Shown: positions 9,787 to 18,886 of the stretch, in pieces
Layout of the letters: the number at the start of each line of letters is the position of its first letter
Numbering within the stretch: position 1 is the first letter of the stretch
Program-made: the position numbers and the translations under genes
NCBI RefSeq assembly: GCF_900176305.1
Contig: NZ_FWXH01000012.1
Location: 28,049 to 92,048, forward strand
From: Clostridium acidisoli DSM 12555
Lineage (GTDB): Bacteria; Bacillota; Clostridia; Clostridiales; Clostridiaceae
Direction of reading: 5' to 3'
Length of the DNA: 64,000 nucleotides
Notes under the pieces: model-generated
Database searches by the model: none
The model's input: only the letters and a program-made list of their open reading frames with translations
Told to the model about the DNA's origin: nothing

Positions 9787-11370
9787 GTGAATGATGATTT
9801 AACAAAAATAGTTATACTAGAAACAAGTGATGTGCATGGAAGTATCTTACCAATAAACTATGCAAATAATGAAGTCTCTGATAGCGGAGTCTCCAAAATT
9901 TCTAAGATAATAGAGAGAGAACGTGAAAATAATAATAACGTTATTTTGATTGATAATGGAGATATACTTCAAGGCACACCCCTTACATATTATTATGCCA
10001 AGATAGATAGTACAAAACCTAATCCTATTATTAATACATTAAACTATTTGAAGTATGATGCTGGTGTAATTGGAAATCATGAATTTAATTACGGTAGAAA
10101 AATACTTAATGATGCAATAGATAATTCTAATTTTCCTTGGCTTTCAGCTAATATAACAGATAAAAATTCTAACGAACCTGTCTTTGGTAAGCCATATATA
10201 ATAAAAGAATTTGATGTTGGAATTAGAGTTGGAGTGCTGGGCCTCACGACAAAATACATACCTAATTGGGAAAATCCAGACATAATAAGAGATTTAAATT
10301 TTTTAGATGTAAAGGACGTAGCAAGAAAATGGGTGAAAGTCTTAAGGGAAAAGGAAAAAGTAGATATAATAATTCTTTCATATCATGGTGGATTTGAAAG
10401 AGATCTAGATACAGGTGAACAAACTGAAACTCTAACAGGAGAAAATCAGGCCTATGAATTATGTATGGAAGTAGAAGGCATAGACGTTTTACTTACGGGG
10501 CATCAACATAGATTTATAGAGAATAAAACCATAAACAATGTAATTGTAATTCAGCCTGGAAACGCAGCTAAGGCAATTGGAAAAGTAGAACTCATGTTAA
10601 AAAAACAAAAAGATAAATGGGAAATATGCGATAAAAAATCTGAACTAGTGTATTGTAACAATGAAGAATCTGATAAAGAAATTGAGAATATAGTAAAAGA
10701 TGCTGAGAGATATACACAGGCCTGGCTAGATACGAGTATTGGTGAAATCAATGGAGATATGACAATAAAGGATTACTTTGAAATAAGAATAAAGGATAGC
10801 GCTATTATTGAGTTCATAAACAAAGTACAGATGGAAAATGCAGGAGTGGATATATCTAACACAGCTCTTTTTGACAATAATTCTAAAGGATTTAGTAGTA
10901 AGGTTACTATGAGAGATATTGTTTCGAATTACATATATCCAAATACCTTAAAGGTAATAAGAATAAGTGGATGTGATATAAAAGAGGCACTTGAAAAATC
11001 GGCTTCATATTTTGAGAATTATGATGGAATAAGCATTAAAATCAACCCCAAATTTGCAGATCCTAAACCACAGCATTACAATTACGATATGTGGGAAGGA
11101 ATAGAGTATGAAATAAATATTTCTAAACCATTTGGATCTCGTATAACAAAACTGAACTATAAGGGAAAACCATTGGATATGGATAAGGAATACGATGTAG
11201 TAATGAATAACTATCGAGCTGGAGGTGGCGGGAATTTTGATATGTTTAAGGGCAAAACTGTGATAAAAGATATACCAACAGATATGTCAGAGCTTATAGC
11301 AAATTATATATTAAAAAGAGGAAGTATAGACGTCACAGTAAACGATAATTGGAAAGTAATACACGACTAA
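9787..11370 (+). CDS. Cytoplasmic 5'-nucleotidase / 2',3'-cyclic phosphodiesterase-like metallophosphatase
   Basis: This protein of about 527 residues is of the UshA/CpdB/YunD class. The N-terminal calcineurin-like metallophosphatase has metal-binding blocks ETSDVHG, DNGDILQGTP, GNHEFNYG, SYHGGFE and GHQHR. The C-terminal 5'-nucleotidase domain includes NNYRAGGGGNFDMFKG. It releases phosphate from nucleotides or cyclic nucleotides. No signal peptide or lipobox is seen, so it is likely cytoplasmic, unlike most UshA proteins. An in-frame ATG at 9766 exists, but the promoter and a GGGGA at 9773-9777 favour GTG 9787. The phn neighbours suggest a phosphate-scavenging theme, which is inference. Confidence 0.85.
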   Translation: MNDDLTKIVILETSDVHGSILPINYANNEVSDSGVSKISKIIERERENNNNVILIDNGDILQGTPLTYYYAKIDSTKPNPIINTLNYLKYDAGVIGNHEFNYGRKILNDAIDNSNFPWLSANITDKNSNEPVFGKPYIIKEFDVGIRVGVLGLTTKYIPNWENPDIIRDLNFLDVKDVARKWVKVLREKEKVDIIILSYHGGFERDLDTGEQTETLTGENQAYELCMEVEGIDVLLTGHQHRFIENKTINNVIVIQPGNAAKAIGKVELMLKKQKDKWEICDKKSELVYCNNEESDKEIENIVKDAERYTQAWLDTSIGEINGDMTIKDYFEIRIKDSAIIEFINKVQMENAGVDISNTALFDNNSKGFSSKVTMRDIVSNYIYPNTLKVIRISGCDIKEALEKSASYFENYDGISIKINPKFADPKPQHYNYDMWEGIEYEINISKPFGSRITKLNYKGKPLDMDKEYDVVMNNYRAGGGGNFDMFKGKTVIKDIPTDMSELIANYILKRGSIDVTVNDNWKVIHD

Positions 11371-11384
11371 AGAAATTATACAAA

Positions 11385-11469
11385 AAAGTTGAGAATTGAG
11401 AGTTAAAGATGAGTTTCTTCACTATAAATAAGATCACCTTTAAAAATTTCTCTACCAATTCTCAACTTT
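11385..11469. repeat. Long imperfect palindrome between nucleotidase and ferritin genes
   Basis: AAAGTTGAGAATTG (11385-11398) is perfectly complementary to 11456-11469, with 57 bases between. It lies between convergent genes and may act as a terminator, but the long interior is more like a dispersed palindromic repeat. Confidence 0.5.
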
Positions 11470-11500
11470 CTATTATATATAGCTTAATAAAAATTTTGAT

Positions 11501-12010
11501 TTATACTGTAGCAGGTGGAGTAAATACTCTTTGCATTAGCTCACTATCAAGTATGTAAAGAGCAGCTTTATCATCACCAATTCTTTCTAATCTCTTTAGT
11601 ATAGCAGTAATAGTTTTTTCTTCCTCGATTTGTTCATCTATAAACCATTTCAAAAAGCTTATTGTGGCATGTTCTCTTTCATTAGTAGCTATATCCATAA
11701 GCTTGTATATTCTTTCGGTAACATGTTTTTCATGCTCTAAGGTGGATCTGAATACATCAATCATTGAATCAAATTTCGTAGTTGGGTTGTCAAAACCAGT
11801 TATCTCAACATTAAAATTCATATCAATTATATAATCAAAAAATTTTGAAGCATGAAATCTTTCCTCATCAACTTGAACTTTAAAAAAATTTGCGAAACCA
11901 TCTAAGTCTTCAGAAGCACAATACGCTTGCATAGCTAAATATATATGTGCCGAGTAATATTCATAATTAAGTTGGTCGTTAAGCGCAGAAAGTAGTTGTT
12001 CACTTATCAT
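11501..12010 (-). CDS. ftnA: Ferritin (non-haem)
   Basis: This 169-residue ferritin stores iron as ferric mineral inside a 24-subunit shell. The di-iron centre ligands are visible: Glu in LNYEYYSA, the VDEERFHA pair (E-x-x-H), and later Glu residues in TLEHEKHVTERI and DEQIEEE. Length matches bacterial FtnA. The frame opens three codons earlier, but GAAAGGA is correctly spaced for the ATG at 12010, giving MISEQLLSALNDQ, the usual N-terminus. It is a single gene, convergent with the nucleotidase gene. No Fur box was identified by eye. Confidence 0.93.
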   Translation of the reverse strand: MISEQLLSALNDQLNYEYYSAHIYLAMQAYCASEDLDGFANFFKVQVDEERFHASKFFDYIIDMNFNVEITGFDNPTTKFDSMIDVFRSTLEHEKHVTERIYKLMDIATNEREHATISFLKWFIDEQIEEEKTITAILKRLERIGDDKAALYILDSELMQRVFTPPATV

Positions 12011-12136
12011 TACAATCATCCTTTCAAATTATATTTAAGAATATTAGTTAAAATATTCTTAGTATTCAGAATTATTTTAGCATATTTGTGTAATAACTAC
12101 AACTAATGACAAGTTTATAAAAGGAGTGATAAAAAA

Positions 12137-13054
12137 GTGATTGATATTTGTTTATTAGGCTGTGGTGGTAGTATGCCGGTACCAGGTAGGTCCCTAACTT
12201 CACTGCTCATAAGCTTTAACGGTAGAAAAATTTTGATAGATTGTGGTGAAGGAACGCAGGTGTCTATGAAAATTTTAGGAAAAGGATTTAAAAAAATCGA
12301 CACGATTTGTCTTACACATTATCATGCAGATCATGTACTTGGACTACCAGGTTTACTTTTAACTATAGCAAATTCAGGTAGGTGTGAACCTTTAAATATA
12401 ATTGGACCTAAAGGATTAGCAAAAATTATTAAGGGGCTTTTAGTAGTAGCACCAAATTTACCATATGATTTAAAGTTAATTGAAGTGGAAGAGGAAAATT
12501 TTAAAATTAAATATGGCGACATTATAATAAATACAACATATGAAGAGCATACAGTGCCATGTCTTGGTTATAGCTTAAAAGCAGTTAGAAAGAGAGCTTT
12601 TGATATAAGCAAGGCTAAAAGAAATAAGGTACCACAAAATATTTGGAGTAAACTTCAAAGTGGAGAAGCAGAAGAAATAGATGGAATGTGTTTTACACCT
12701 GAAATGGTCTTAGGAGATAAAAGGAACGGAATAAAAATTTCATATGTTACAGATACTAGACCAACGGGAAAATTGGTGGATTTTATTAAAGGTTCAGATC
12801 TTTTTATATGTGAAGGAATGTATGGAGCAGAGGAAGAACTTGAAAAAGCAGTACGGAATAAGCATATGATTTTTAAAGAGGCTGCAGAACTTGCTAATTC
12901 AGGTAAAGTTAAAGAATTGTGGCTTACTCATTTTAGTCCTTCTTTAACAGATCCCCATGCTTATATTAAAAATGCTGAAGATATTTTTAATAATGTAAAA
13001 ATTGGAGAAGATAGGCTTTGCAAAAGCATAAATTTCGAAAGAAACTATAACTAA
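12137..13054 (+). CDS. rnz: Ribonuclease Z (tRNA 3' processing endonuclease)
   Basis: This 305-residue metallo-beta-lactamase-fold nuclease removes 3' trailers from tRNA precursors. Key residues are the zinc motif THYHADHVLGLPG near residue 60, EEHTVPCLGYSL with the next His, SYVTDTRPT carrying the bridging Asp, and a C-terminal LTHFSPS with the last His. Length is normal. It uses a GTG start with AAAAGGAGTG upstream. It stands alone between the ferritin and TSUP genes and is closed by a strong hairpin. Confidence 0.95.
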   Translation: MIDICLLGCGGSMPVPGRSLTSLLISFNGRKILIDCGEGTQVSMKILGKGFKKIDTICLTHYHADHVLGLPGLLLTIANSGRCEPLNIIGPKGLAKIIKGLLVVAPNLPYDLKLIEVEEENFKIKYGDIIINTTYEEHTVPCLGYSLKAVRKRAFDISKAKRNKVPQNIWSKLQSGEAEEIDGMCFTPEMVLGDKRNGIKISYVTDTRPTGKLVDFIKGSDLFICEGMYGAEEELEKAVRNKHMIFKEAAELANSGKVKELWLTHFSPSLTDPHAYIKNAEDIFNNVKIGEDRLCKSINFERNYN

Positions 13055-13094
13055 AAAGTCAACCTGGAATCTAAGTTCTAGGTTGACTTTTTAG
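13053..13094 (+). terminator. Terminator of rnz
   Basis: AAAAAGTCAACCT (13053-13065) pairs with AGGTTGACTTTTT (13080-13092); the run of T is part of the stem. The stop codon of rnz lies in the left arm. Confidence 0.85.
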
Positions 13095-13247
13095 TTATGT
13101 ATAATATTCACACTATAATGTTAAATAATTCTTTATATATGAATAACATATATGTACTATACCTATTATATATTTTTAATATATGTAATCTTCTTATATA
13201 ATAGTCAGTGAGGAGATTCATAGAAATTATAGATTGGAGGGATATTT

Positions 13248-14084
13248 ATGATAATAATCGTAATAAAAATACTAATAATATCCATTTTTGCTGGTATTTT
13301 TGGTGCAGTGTTAGGACTTGGAGGTGGAATGATAGTAACACCAGCACTAACTTTATTATTTGGAATTGATATTAAATATGCGATAGGAGCCAGTTTGATT
13401 TCAGTAATTGCAACCTCAAGCGGTTCTGCAATAGGTTATATACAAGATAAAATAACAAACCTTAGGGTAGGTATGTTTCTTGAAATAGCCACAACTCTGG
13501 GTGCCATATCAGGTGCATTTTTAGCTGGTCTAATAAATCCCAATTATCTTTATACCATATTTGGATTACTTCTTCTTTATTCTGGGATTACAATGATTAA
13601 AAAGCATGTAAGTAAAACTAAAGAAATCATAGTTCCTGATCGTTTTGCAACAAAACTATGTCTTAATGGCGAATATTTTGATAAGTCAATAAATGAAAAC
13701 ATAGTTTATAATGTTTCAAATGTACCTGGAGGTTTCGTAGTTATGTATTGTGCTGGTATAGCTTCTGGACTTTTAGGAATAGGCAGTGGAAGCTTTAAAG
13801 TTATGGCAATGGATGTTTTTATGAAGCTACCATTAAAAGTATCGAGTGCAACAAGTAACTTTATGATGGGTGTTACAGCTGCTGCAAGTGCTGGTGTATA
13901 CTTATCACGTGGTGATATAGATCCTAAAATTGCAGCACCTGTTGCAATAGGAGTACTTATTGGTGCATCTATTGGCGGAAAAATTATGCAAAGGCTAAAA
14001 AGTAAGACAATAAGAAAAATCTTTATTCCAGTTATAATATATGTTGCATTGCAAATGATTTACAAAGGAGTGATTAGTAGATGA
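13248..14084 (+). CDS. TSUP-family anion permease (TauE/SafE)
   Basis: This 278-residue membrane protein of the sulfite exporter TauE/SafE family has two repeats of four helices, each with the Gly-rich family signature (GAVLGLGGGMIVTPAL near residue 14; GLLGIGSGSFKVMAMDVF around 176-193). It likely moves sulfite, sulfonates or related anions. The start is fixed by GGAGGG ahead of ATG 13248. It overlaps the next gene (DUF1634) by four bases, a pairing that recurs in many bacteria. Confidence 0.88.
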   Translation: MIIIVIKILIISIFAGIFGAVLGLGGGMIVTPALTLLFGIDIKYAIGASLISVIATSSGSAIGYIQDKITNLRVGMFLEIATTLGAISGAFLAGLINPNYLYTIFGLLLLYSGITMIKKHVSKTKEIIVPDRFATKLCLNGEYFDKSINENIVYNVSNVPGGFVVMYCAGIASGLLGIGSGSFKVMAMDVFMKLPLKVSSATSNFMMGVTAAASAGVYLSRGDIDPKIAAPVAIGVLIGASIGGKIMQRLKSKTIRKIFIPVIIYVALQMIYKGVISR

Positions 14085-14455
14085 TTAATGGAAAAGGTAC
14101 ATCTGAAGAAATTGCAAAAGTTGAAATCATTATAAGCAAAGCATTAAGAGTTGGAGTAATTGCTAGTGCGATTATTATAATAGTTGGACTTGCAGCGTTT
14201 ATTAAAACTGGTAATAGTGGATATGCTGGTGATTATTTTCCTACAACACTTAGTGAAATATTTAAAGGATTGCTTAATTGCAAACCATACGCAATTATGT
14301 TAACAGGTTTATACTTACTAATATTAACACCAGTATTACGTGTTGCTGTATCAATAATAGTATTTTTAAAGGAAAAAGATTATTTATATACTAAAATAAC
14401 TCTTTTTGTATTAGTAATCTTGATATTTAGTCTTTGTATGGGAAAAAGCCTTTGA
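14081..14455 (+). CDS. DUF1634 membrane protein, partner of TSUP permease
   Basis: This 124-residue protein has three predicted transmembrane helices (about 25-45, 70-90, 100-120). The pattern of conserved Gly/Pro around GDYFPTTLSEIFKGL and LTGLYLLILTPVLRV matches DUF1634. Its role is not established, but it is regularly encoded immediately after TauE/SafE permeases. Here the ATG overlaps the permease stop, so the two are translated together and probably act as one transporter unit. Confidence 0.8.
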   Translation: MINGKGTSEEIAKVEIIISKALRVGVIASAIIIIVGLAAFIKTGNSGYAGDYFPTTLSEIFKGLLNCKPYAIMLTGLYLLILTPVLRVAVSIIVFLKEKDYLYTKITLFVLVILIFSLCMGKSL

Positions 14456-14480
14456 AGATAATTAAGGAAAGAAGATATTT

Positions 14481-15314
14481 ATGATTAATTTAAATAAAAA
14501 GCCAAATACAATAAATAAAAAAATATTATTAGGGATTTTTTTAATAATAATATGTATATGTTTCATCTTTACTTTACTAGTTATTAAGCACAATAAAAAA
14601 ACTACAAGTAATAATTTAAAACATAAGCACGTTAGTGGCTCTATATCAAAAAAAAGTAAGACTACTTTAGTTATAAACATTAGTTTAAGACAAGTACCTG
14701 GCGAATACACTCCGTGGACAATTAAAAGAGCTGATGGTACAAAAATTGCATATTTAACATTCGATGATGGGCCTTCTATTAACACTGAAAAAATACTTAG
14801 TATATTGAATCAAAATAATATAAAGGCATCATTTTTTTTAATTGGGAAAAATGCTGAAAACAACCCCAACTTAGTTAAGGAAGAAGTTGCTAATGGAGAA
14901 GTTATTGGTAATCATACCTATAGTCATCAGATAAACTATAAAGAAAGTTCAACAGATTTTGTAAATGATTTAAATCGATGTAACTTAGTTTTAAAAACTA
15001 TAATTGGTAAAAATTACACATCAAATATTATTAGATTTCCAGGAGGCTCTTTTGGACATAGATTAGCGCCTTTTAGAGACGCTGCTACTAAAGCAGGTTA
15101 TGCATTTATAAATTGGAATGATGAAACGGGAGATTCAGATGGGTATGACTTACCTGTACCAGTATTACTAAACAATTTGCATAAGTACACTATTGGGAAT
15201 ACAGTAGTAATTTTAATGCATGATGCTAGTGCAAAGAAAACAACAGTACAAGCCCTGCCACAGGTAATTCAATACTTGAAAGCTAAAGGGTATATTTTTA
15301 AAACTCTTCAATAA
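14481..15314 (+). CDS. Polysaccharide (peptidoglycan/chitin) deacetylase
   Basis: This 277-residue protein has an N-terminal membrane anchor (about 13-35), a linker and a NodB-homology deacetylase domain. The motifs are TFDDGPS (catalytic base and metal Asp), NHTYSH (metal-binding His pair H-x-x-x-H), RFPGGSFG and a late HDASAKKTT. It would remove N-acetyl groups from cell-wall glycans outside the cell, as PgdA and related enzymes do. It follows DUF1634 by 25 bases and precedes the YibE/F gene by 31, so it may be co-transcribed with either. Confidence 0.9.
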   Translation: MINLNKKPNTINKKILLGIFLIIICICFIFTLLVIKHNKKTTSNNLKHKHVSGSISKKSKTTLVINISLRQVPGEYTPWTIKRADGTKIAYLTFDDGPSINTEKILSILNQNNIKASFFLIGKNAENNPNLVKEEVANGEVIGNHTYSHQINYKESSTDFVNDLNRCNLVLKTIIGKNYTSNIIRFPGGSFGHRLAPFRDAATKAGYAFINWNDETGDSDGYDLPVPVLLNNLHKYTIGNTVVILMHDASAKKTTVQALPQVIQYLKAKGYIFKTLQ

Positions 15315-15345
15315 CATACAACTAATTTTGTTGGGGTGAAGTATT

Positions 15346-16485
15346 ATGAATAATAAAAATAGAGAAATTAAGATTACAGCAGTAATTTTAATGTTAATAA
15401 TAGTAGTTTTTTGTGGTAGCAGTTTTTTAAGCAGTAGAGATGAAAACCAGCCAATTCATGGGAAAATAGTATCTGAAGAAGCTAACTCAAATTCTGATAA
15501 GAATGGGATAAGTCATGGATTAGTTAAAGTTAAAATTACATCTGGAGATCATAAGGGGGAGATTCTGACTCTAGATAATCTTATTAATGACAAAACATAT
15601 CGTGAAACAACTGCACATAAAGGCGATACTGTTCTTGTCAATATAACTGAAAATCCAAATGGAACCGTTAAATCTGCATATATATATGAACTTGACAGAT
15701 ATGAATATTTATATTTGTTAATATTATTTTTTGTACTACTTTTAGGAATTGTTGGTGGCATAAAGGGCTTAAAATCTATATTAGCATTGTTTTTAACAGG
15801 AGTTGTTATTATTAAAATATTAATTCCGTTAATAATAGCCGGATTTAATCCTACTCTTACAACTATAATATTATGTATAGGAATTAGTATTATAAATTTG
15901 ATTATAATTGGAGGCAAAAGTAAAAAAACATTAGCTGCCATAATAGGAACAGTTGGTGGGGTACTAATTGCAGCACTCATAGGCATGTATGTAAGCACTA
16001 GACTTAACCTTACAGGACTAACTGATGAGGAAATACAAATGACTATATACATAGCTCAAAATGCAACTTTTAATTTCAGAGCACTTTTGTTTTCCGGAAT
16101 TTTAATGGGAGCCTTAGGAGCCGTAATGGATGTAAGTATTTCGATTGCTTCATCTATAAATGAGGTAAATGAAAACAATCCAGATAAGACTGTAGGTGAG
16201 CTTATTAAATCTGGAATGAATATAGGCAGAGATATAATGGGAACAATGGCTAATACTTTAATATTAGCGTATGCTGGTGAATCTATGTATCTTATAATGT
16301 TAGTATACTCATATAATCTCCCTATGTACAGGGTTTTAGATCAAGATGCTATTGCTTCAGCTGTATTAAATTCAATTGCTGGAAGCATTGGACTCATATT
16401 TACAATACCTATAACTGCAGTTGTAGCAGCAATACTTTTAAAAAGAAATGCTAAAAAAGATCATAATAAGGATAATGAAAAATGA
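15346..16485 (+). CDS. YibE/F family membrane protein
   Basis: This 379-residue protein has one N-terminal helix, then an extracytoplasmic domain of about 90 residues (HGKIVSEEAN to VNITENPNGT), then about seven transmembrane helices. The helices carry conserved blocks GGIKGLKSILALFLTG, LLFSGILMGALGAVMDVS and MGTMANTLILAYAGE. This is the YibE/F-like family, conserved in Firmicutes and without a firmly known function; a transport role is guessed from topology. GGGGTGA precedes ATG 15346. It ends at a complex of overlapping hairpins shared with the convergent protease gene. Confidence 0.85.
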   Translation: MNNKNREIKITAVILMLIIVVFCGSSFLSSRDENQPIHGKIVSEEANSNSDKNGISHGLVKVKITSGDHKGEILTLDNLINDKTYRETTAHKGDTVLVNITENPNGTVKSAYIYELDRYEYLYLLILFFVLLLGIVGGIKGLKSILALFLTGVVIIKILIPLIIAGFNPTLTTIILCIGISIINLIIIGGKSKKTLAAIIGTVGGVLIAALIGMYVSTRLNLTGLTDEEIQMTIYIAQNATFNFRALLFSGILMGALGAVMDVSISIASSINEVNENNPDKTVGELIKSGMNIGRDIMGTMANTLILAYAGESMYLIMLVYSYNLPMYRVLDQDAIASAVLNSIAGSIGLIFTIPITAVVAAILLKRNAKKDHNKDNEK

Positions 16486-16534
16486 AGGGGTTTCACCGCG
16501 AAGCATAGGTGAAATCCCTTCACCTATGCCTCGC
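16485..16534. terminator. Overlapping alternative hairpins between yibE/F and protease genes
   Basis: Hairpin 1 pairs 16485-16497 with 16508-16520 (13 bp, one G-U). Hairpin 2 pairs 16498-16513 with 16519-16534 (16 bp, one mismatch). They share bases 16508-16513 and cannot both form. The site probably terminates both convergent transcripts, although the T tracts are poor. Confidence 0.55.
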
Positions 16535-16546
16535 AAAGGACATATA

Positions 16547-17749
16547 CTAAGAGCTAAAAAGTTTATCTATATCTAGAACCCCTTCTCCTTGCTGCCATTT
16601 TGGAAATTTTAATAAGGTACAAGAGGACTTTAAGAGGGAACTTATATCCTTAAAAGATAGTTTATTGTCTTTTTCAAATAAGAGAGCGCAAACTCCACTT
16701 ACATAGGCAGCAGCACAGGATGTACCCGTATATGTTGTATAATAGTCATCTAACTTATTTGGATAAAGTTTGGCACCGTTTCTTTCAGAAATATATTTTG
16801 TATCTGAATTAAGAGAATATATGTTAACACAAGGAGCAGAAAAATCTGGTTTTACAAGTTTTCCACAGGGACCAGAAGATGAATATGTGTAAGAATCTAT
16901 TTCACCAGCTGTATTTAACCCACCAACAGTTATACAAGTGTCTAATGCAGCAAAACCCCTAATAGAACTTTGAATGTTTTTATTGGTTCCACTAGGTACA
17001 ATTACAACAATTCCGCGAGAAATAGCTTTGTTAAATAAGGTATTAAATGTGGATAAAATAAAATTATTTTCTGTGGATATTTCAAATGGAAGACATATAA
17101 TTTTAATATTAAATTCTGTGCTTTCATTTATTAAAGTATCAATTGCAAAGAATATATCTGAAATATATGCTTTGCCTAAAGAATTGAAAGCTTTTACTGA
17201 ATAAATTCTGCTTTCAGGAGCAACACCTATATGCATTGGTTTTGAGCCGTGGGCATTTCCTCGTATTAAGCCACTCATAAAAGTACCATGTCCATTATCA
17301 TCATAAGGATAATTTAAACTAGATATAATATCTAAAAACTTAATTATACCCTTTTTAGGAGTCAATAAATCTGGATGTGGAAAAACACCTGTGTCTACAA
17401 TTCCAACACATACGCCTTTACCCGTATACTTAAAAGAATTACTTAAACCTAAACATACTTTATGCTTTGATGCCATATTAAAGGAGCATAGGTATGCAAA
17501 GTCATCAAATGTAATAAATTTTATTTCTGGTTTTTCAATTAATTTTAGAATTAATCGTGCAGATAAATTTGCACATAAACAATTGGCATCTTTTATTTTA
17601 AACACAAAGGAGCTTTTATTTTGTTTTAATTTATGTTCCATGTTATCTATTAAAGCAGTGCAATGTATAATAACTCTGTAGCTTTTAAATCTATCTTCTT
17701 CTATAGCATGTTTTAGAGAACTGTCTAACTTTTTTTTCAATGAGAACAT
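16547..17749 (-). CDS. Subtilisin-like serine protease (S8), no signal peptide
   Basis: This 400-residue protease has the full S8 triad: Asp119 in GIVDTGV, His154 in NGHGT and Ser344 in GTSCAAAYVSG. The oxyanion block VIVPSGTNKN is also present. Residues 1-105 form a propeptide-like region with no signal sequence, so it is either intracellular (like AprX) or exported by another route. GTSCAAAYVSG replaces the usual GTSMAAPHVAG, a noticeable deviation next to the nucleophile. The frame opens at a GTG three codons upstream, but AAGGTG is placed for the ATG at 17749. Confidence 0.88.
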   Translation of the reverse strand: MFSLKKKLDSSLKHAIEEDRFKSYRVIIHCTALIDNMEHKLKQNKSSFVFKIKDANCLCANLSARLILKLIEKPEIKFITFDDFAYLCSFNMASKHKVCLGLSNSFKYTGKGVCVGIVDTGVFPHPDLLTPKKGIIKFLDIISSLNYPYDDNGHGTFMSGLIRGNAHGSKPMHIGVAPESRIYSVKAFNSLGKAYISDIFFAIDTLINESTEFNIKIICLPFEISTENNFILSTFNTLFNKAISRGIVVIVPSGTNKNIQSSIRGFAALDTCITVGGLNTAGEIDSYTYSSSGPCGKLVKPDFSAPCVNIYSLNSDTKYISERNGAKLYPNKLDDYYTTYTGTSCAAAYVSGVCALLFEKDNKLSFKDISSLLKSSCTLLKFPKWQQGEGVLDIDKLFSS

Positions 17750-17827
17750 ATAATTCACCTTAGGAGAGCTTTCGTTATATTATATTCTCAAAAGACCAAG
17801 GGGTTACAAATAAGGTATTAGTACGTT

Positions 17828-18259
17828 TTAAGCTTTCCATTTAAATATAATTATTCCTGCAAGCATTACTATAACTCCAATTATTTCATTTGATCCAAAT
17901 TGCAATTTTTCTGTTCCAAATAGACCAAAGGCATCTATAACAGCGGCAGTTATAAGCTGAGAAATAAGTATGGTTGAAATAGCGTAAGTTGTTCCTAGGG
18001 TGGAAATGCCTTTTATAACTGTATATGTGATAATTACAGCCAAAACTCCACCTAGAAGATATAATTTACTCACGTTTTTTATGTCTTTAAAATTATTTTT
18101 TTTAGAAGTTATTAGAAATGCAGTACTTAATAAAAAAGCTGTTCCTTGAACAAAAACATTGGTTTCTAAAATACCTATTTTTTCTCCAAGTCTAGAATTA
18201 AAAACTCCTTGAATACTCATACACATACCAGACAATATTGAAACTATAAATCCTAGCAT
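17828..18259 (-). CDS. YdcZ-type DMT transporter
   Basis: This 143-residue membrane protein has four or five hydrophobic helices and the DMT_YdcZ (DUF606) pattern: an N-terminal SGMCMSIQGVFNSRLGE and a C-terminal ISTILISQLITAAVIDAFGLFG. Such small proteins act as halves of drug/metabolite transporters, and partners are often encoded together; no second copy is adjacent here. The substrate is unknown. It lies between the protease and dUTPase genes on the same strand. Confidence 0.83.
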   Translation of the reverse strand: MLGFIVSILSGMCMSIQGVFNSRLGEKIGILETNVFVQGTAFLLSTAFLITSKKNNFKDIKNVSKLYLLGGVLAVIITYTVIKGISTLGTTYAISTILISQLITAAVIDAFGLFGTEKLQFGSNEIIGVIVMLAGIIIFKWKA

Positions 18260-18400
18260 ATTATCACCATCCTAGGATTATTTTAACCAAATTTAGCAAT
18301 AATATTAAAAGCAATATAAAAAAGCATAGGGCAAAATTTTACCTTATGCAAAAATAACTTGAATATTAACTAAAGTATGTACAAAATTTATATATTAAAA

Positions 18401-18886
18401 TTAATAACCAGTCGCTTGTCTTTGGTGATTTATAGCATTTTTATTTAAATAAGCATCTTCGATTTCTTTATCTGTAAAACCTAAATTTATGCCAAGACTT
18501 AAGAAATCTTCAAAAAGAGTTATGTAATGGTCAATAGATGAACAAATTAAAAAATCATTCATGTCTATAAATAAATCCAAAAACTGATCTGTGGTTTTAT
18601 TTAAGGAGCAAGACTGTGAAAGCTCAATATTCTCGAAATCTTTATCAATACCAATGCTAAGTATAAAATGGAGACAATCAACATATTCTTCTATAATAAT
18701 ATTCTTAGGAGATGGTTTTTTATTGCTCCAATATTTAAAACATCGAGTTTCATTTGCAAGTTCTCCAAATTCAACTTGAAGAGCTAGGGCTTTCTTTGAA
18801 AATAACGTTTCCTCTTCTAAATGGTGTTCTTTTGATATTGTACTATCTAATTCTCGTTGCAAATCGAATAGTTTTTTCAGATCCAT
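18401..18886 (-). CDS. dUTP diphosphatase, dimeric (all-alpha) type
   Basis: This 161-residue all-alpha NTP pyrophosphatase-type enzyme hydrolyses dUTP to dUMP and keeps uracil out of DNA. The metal-binding helix pair is visible: VEFGELANETR (E-x-x-E) near residue 35, and IIEEYVDCLHFILSIGID (E-x-x-D) near residue 65. Length and motif order match the dimeric dUTPase family (DUTPase_2) of Firmicutes and phages. It appears to be a single gene. No replication genes are adjacent. Confidence 0.85.
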   Translation of the reverse strand: MDLKKLFDLQRELDSTISKEHHLEEETLFSKKALALQVEFGELANETRCFKYWSNKKPSPKNIIIEEYVDCLHFILSIGIDKDFENIELSQSCSLNKTTDQFLDLFIDMNDFLICSSIDHYITLFEDFLSLGINLGFTDKEIEDAYLNKNAINHQRQATGY

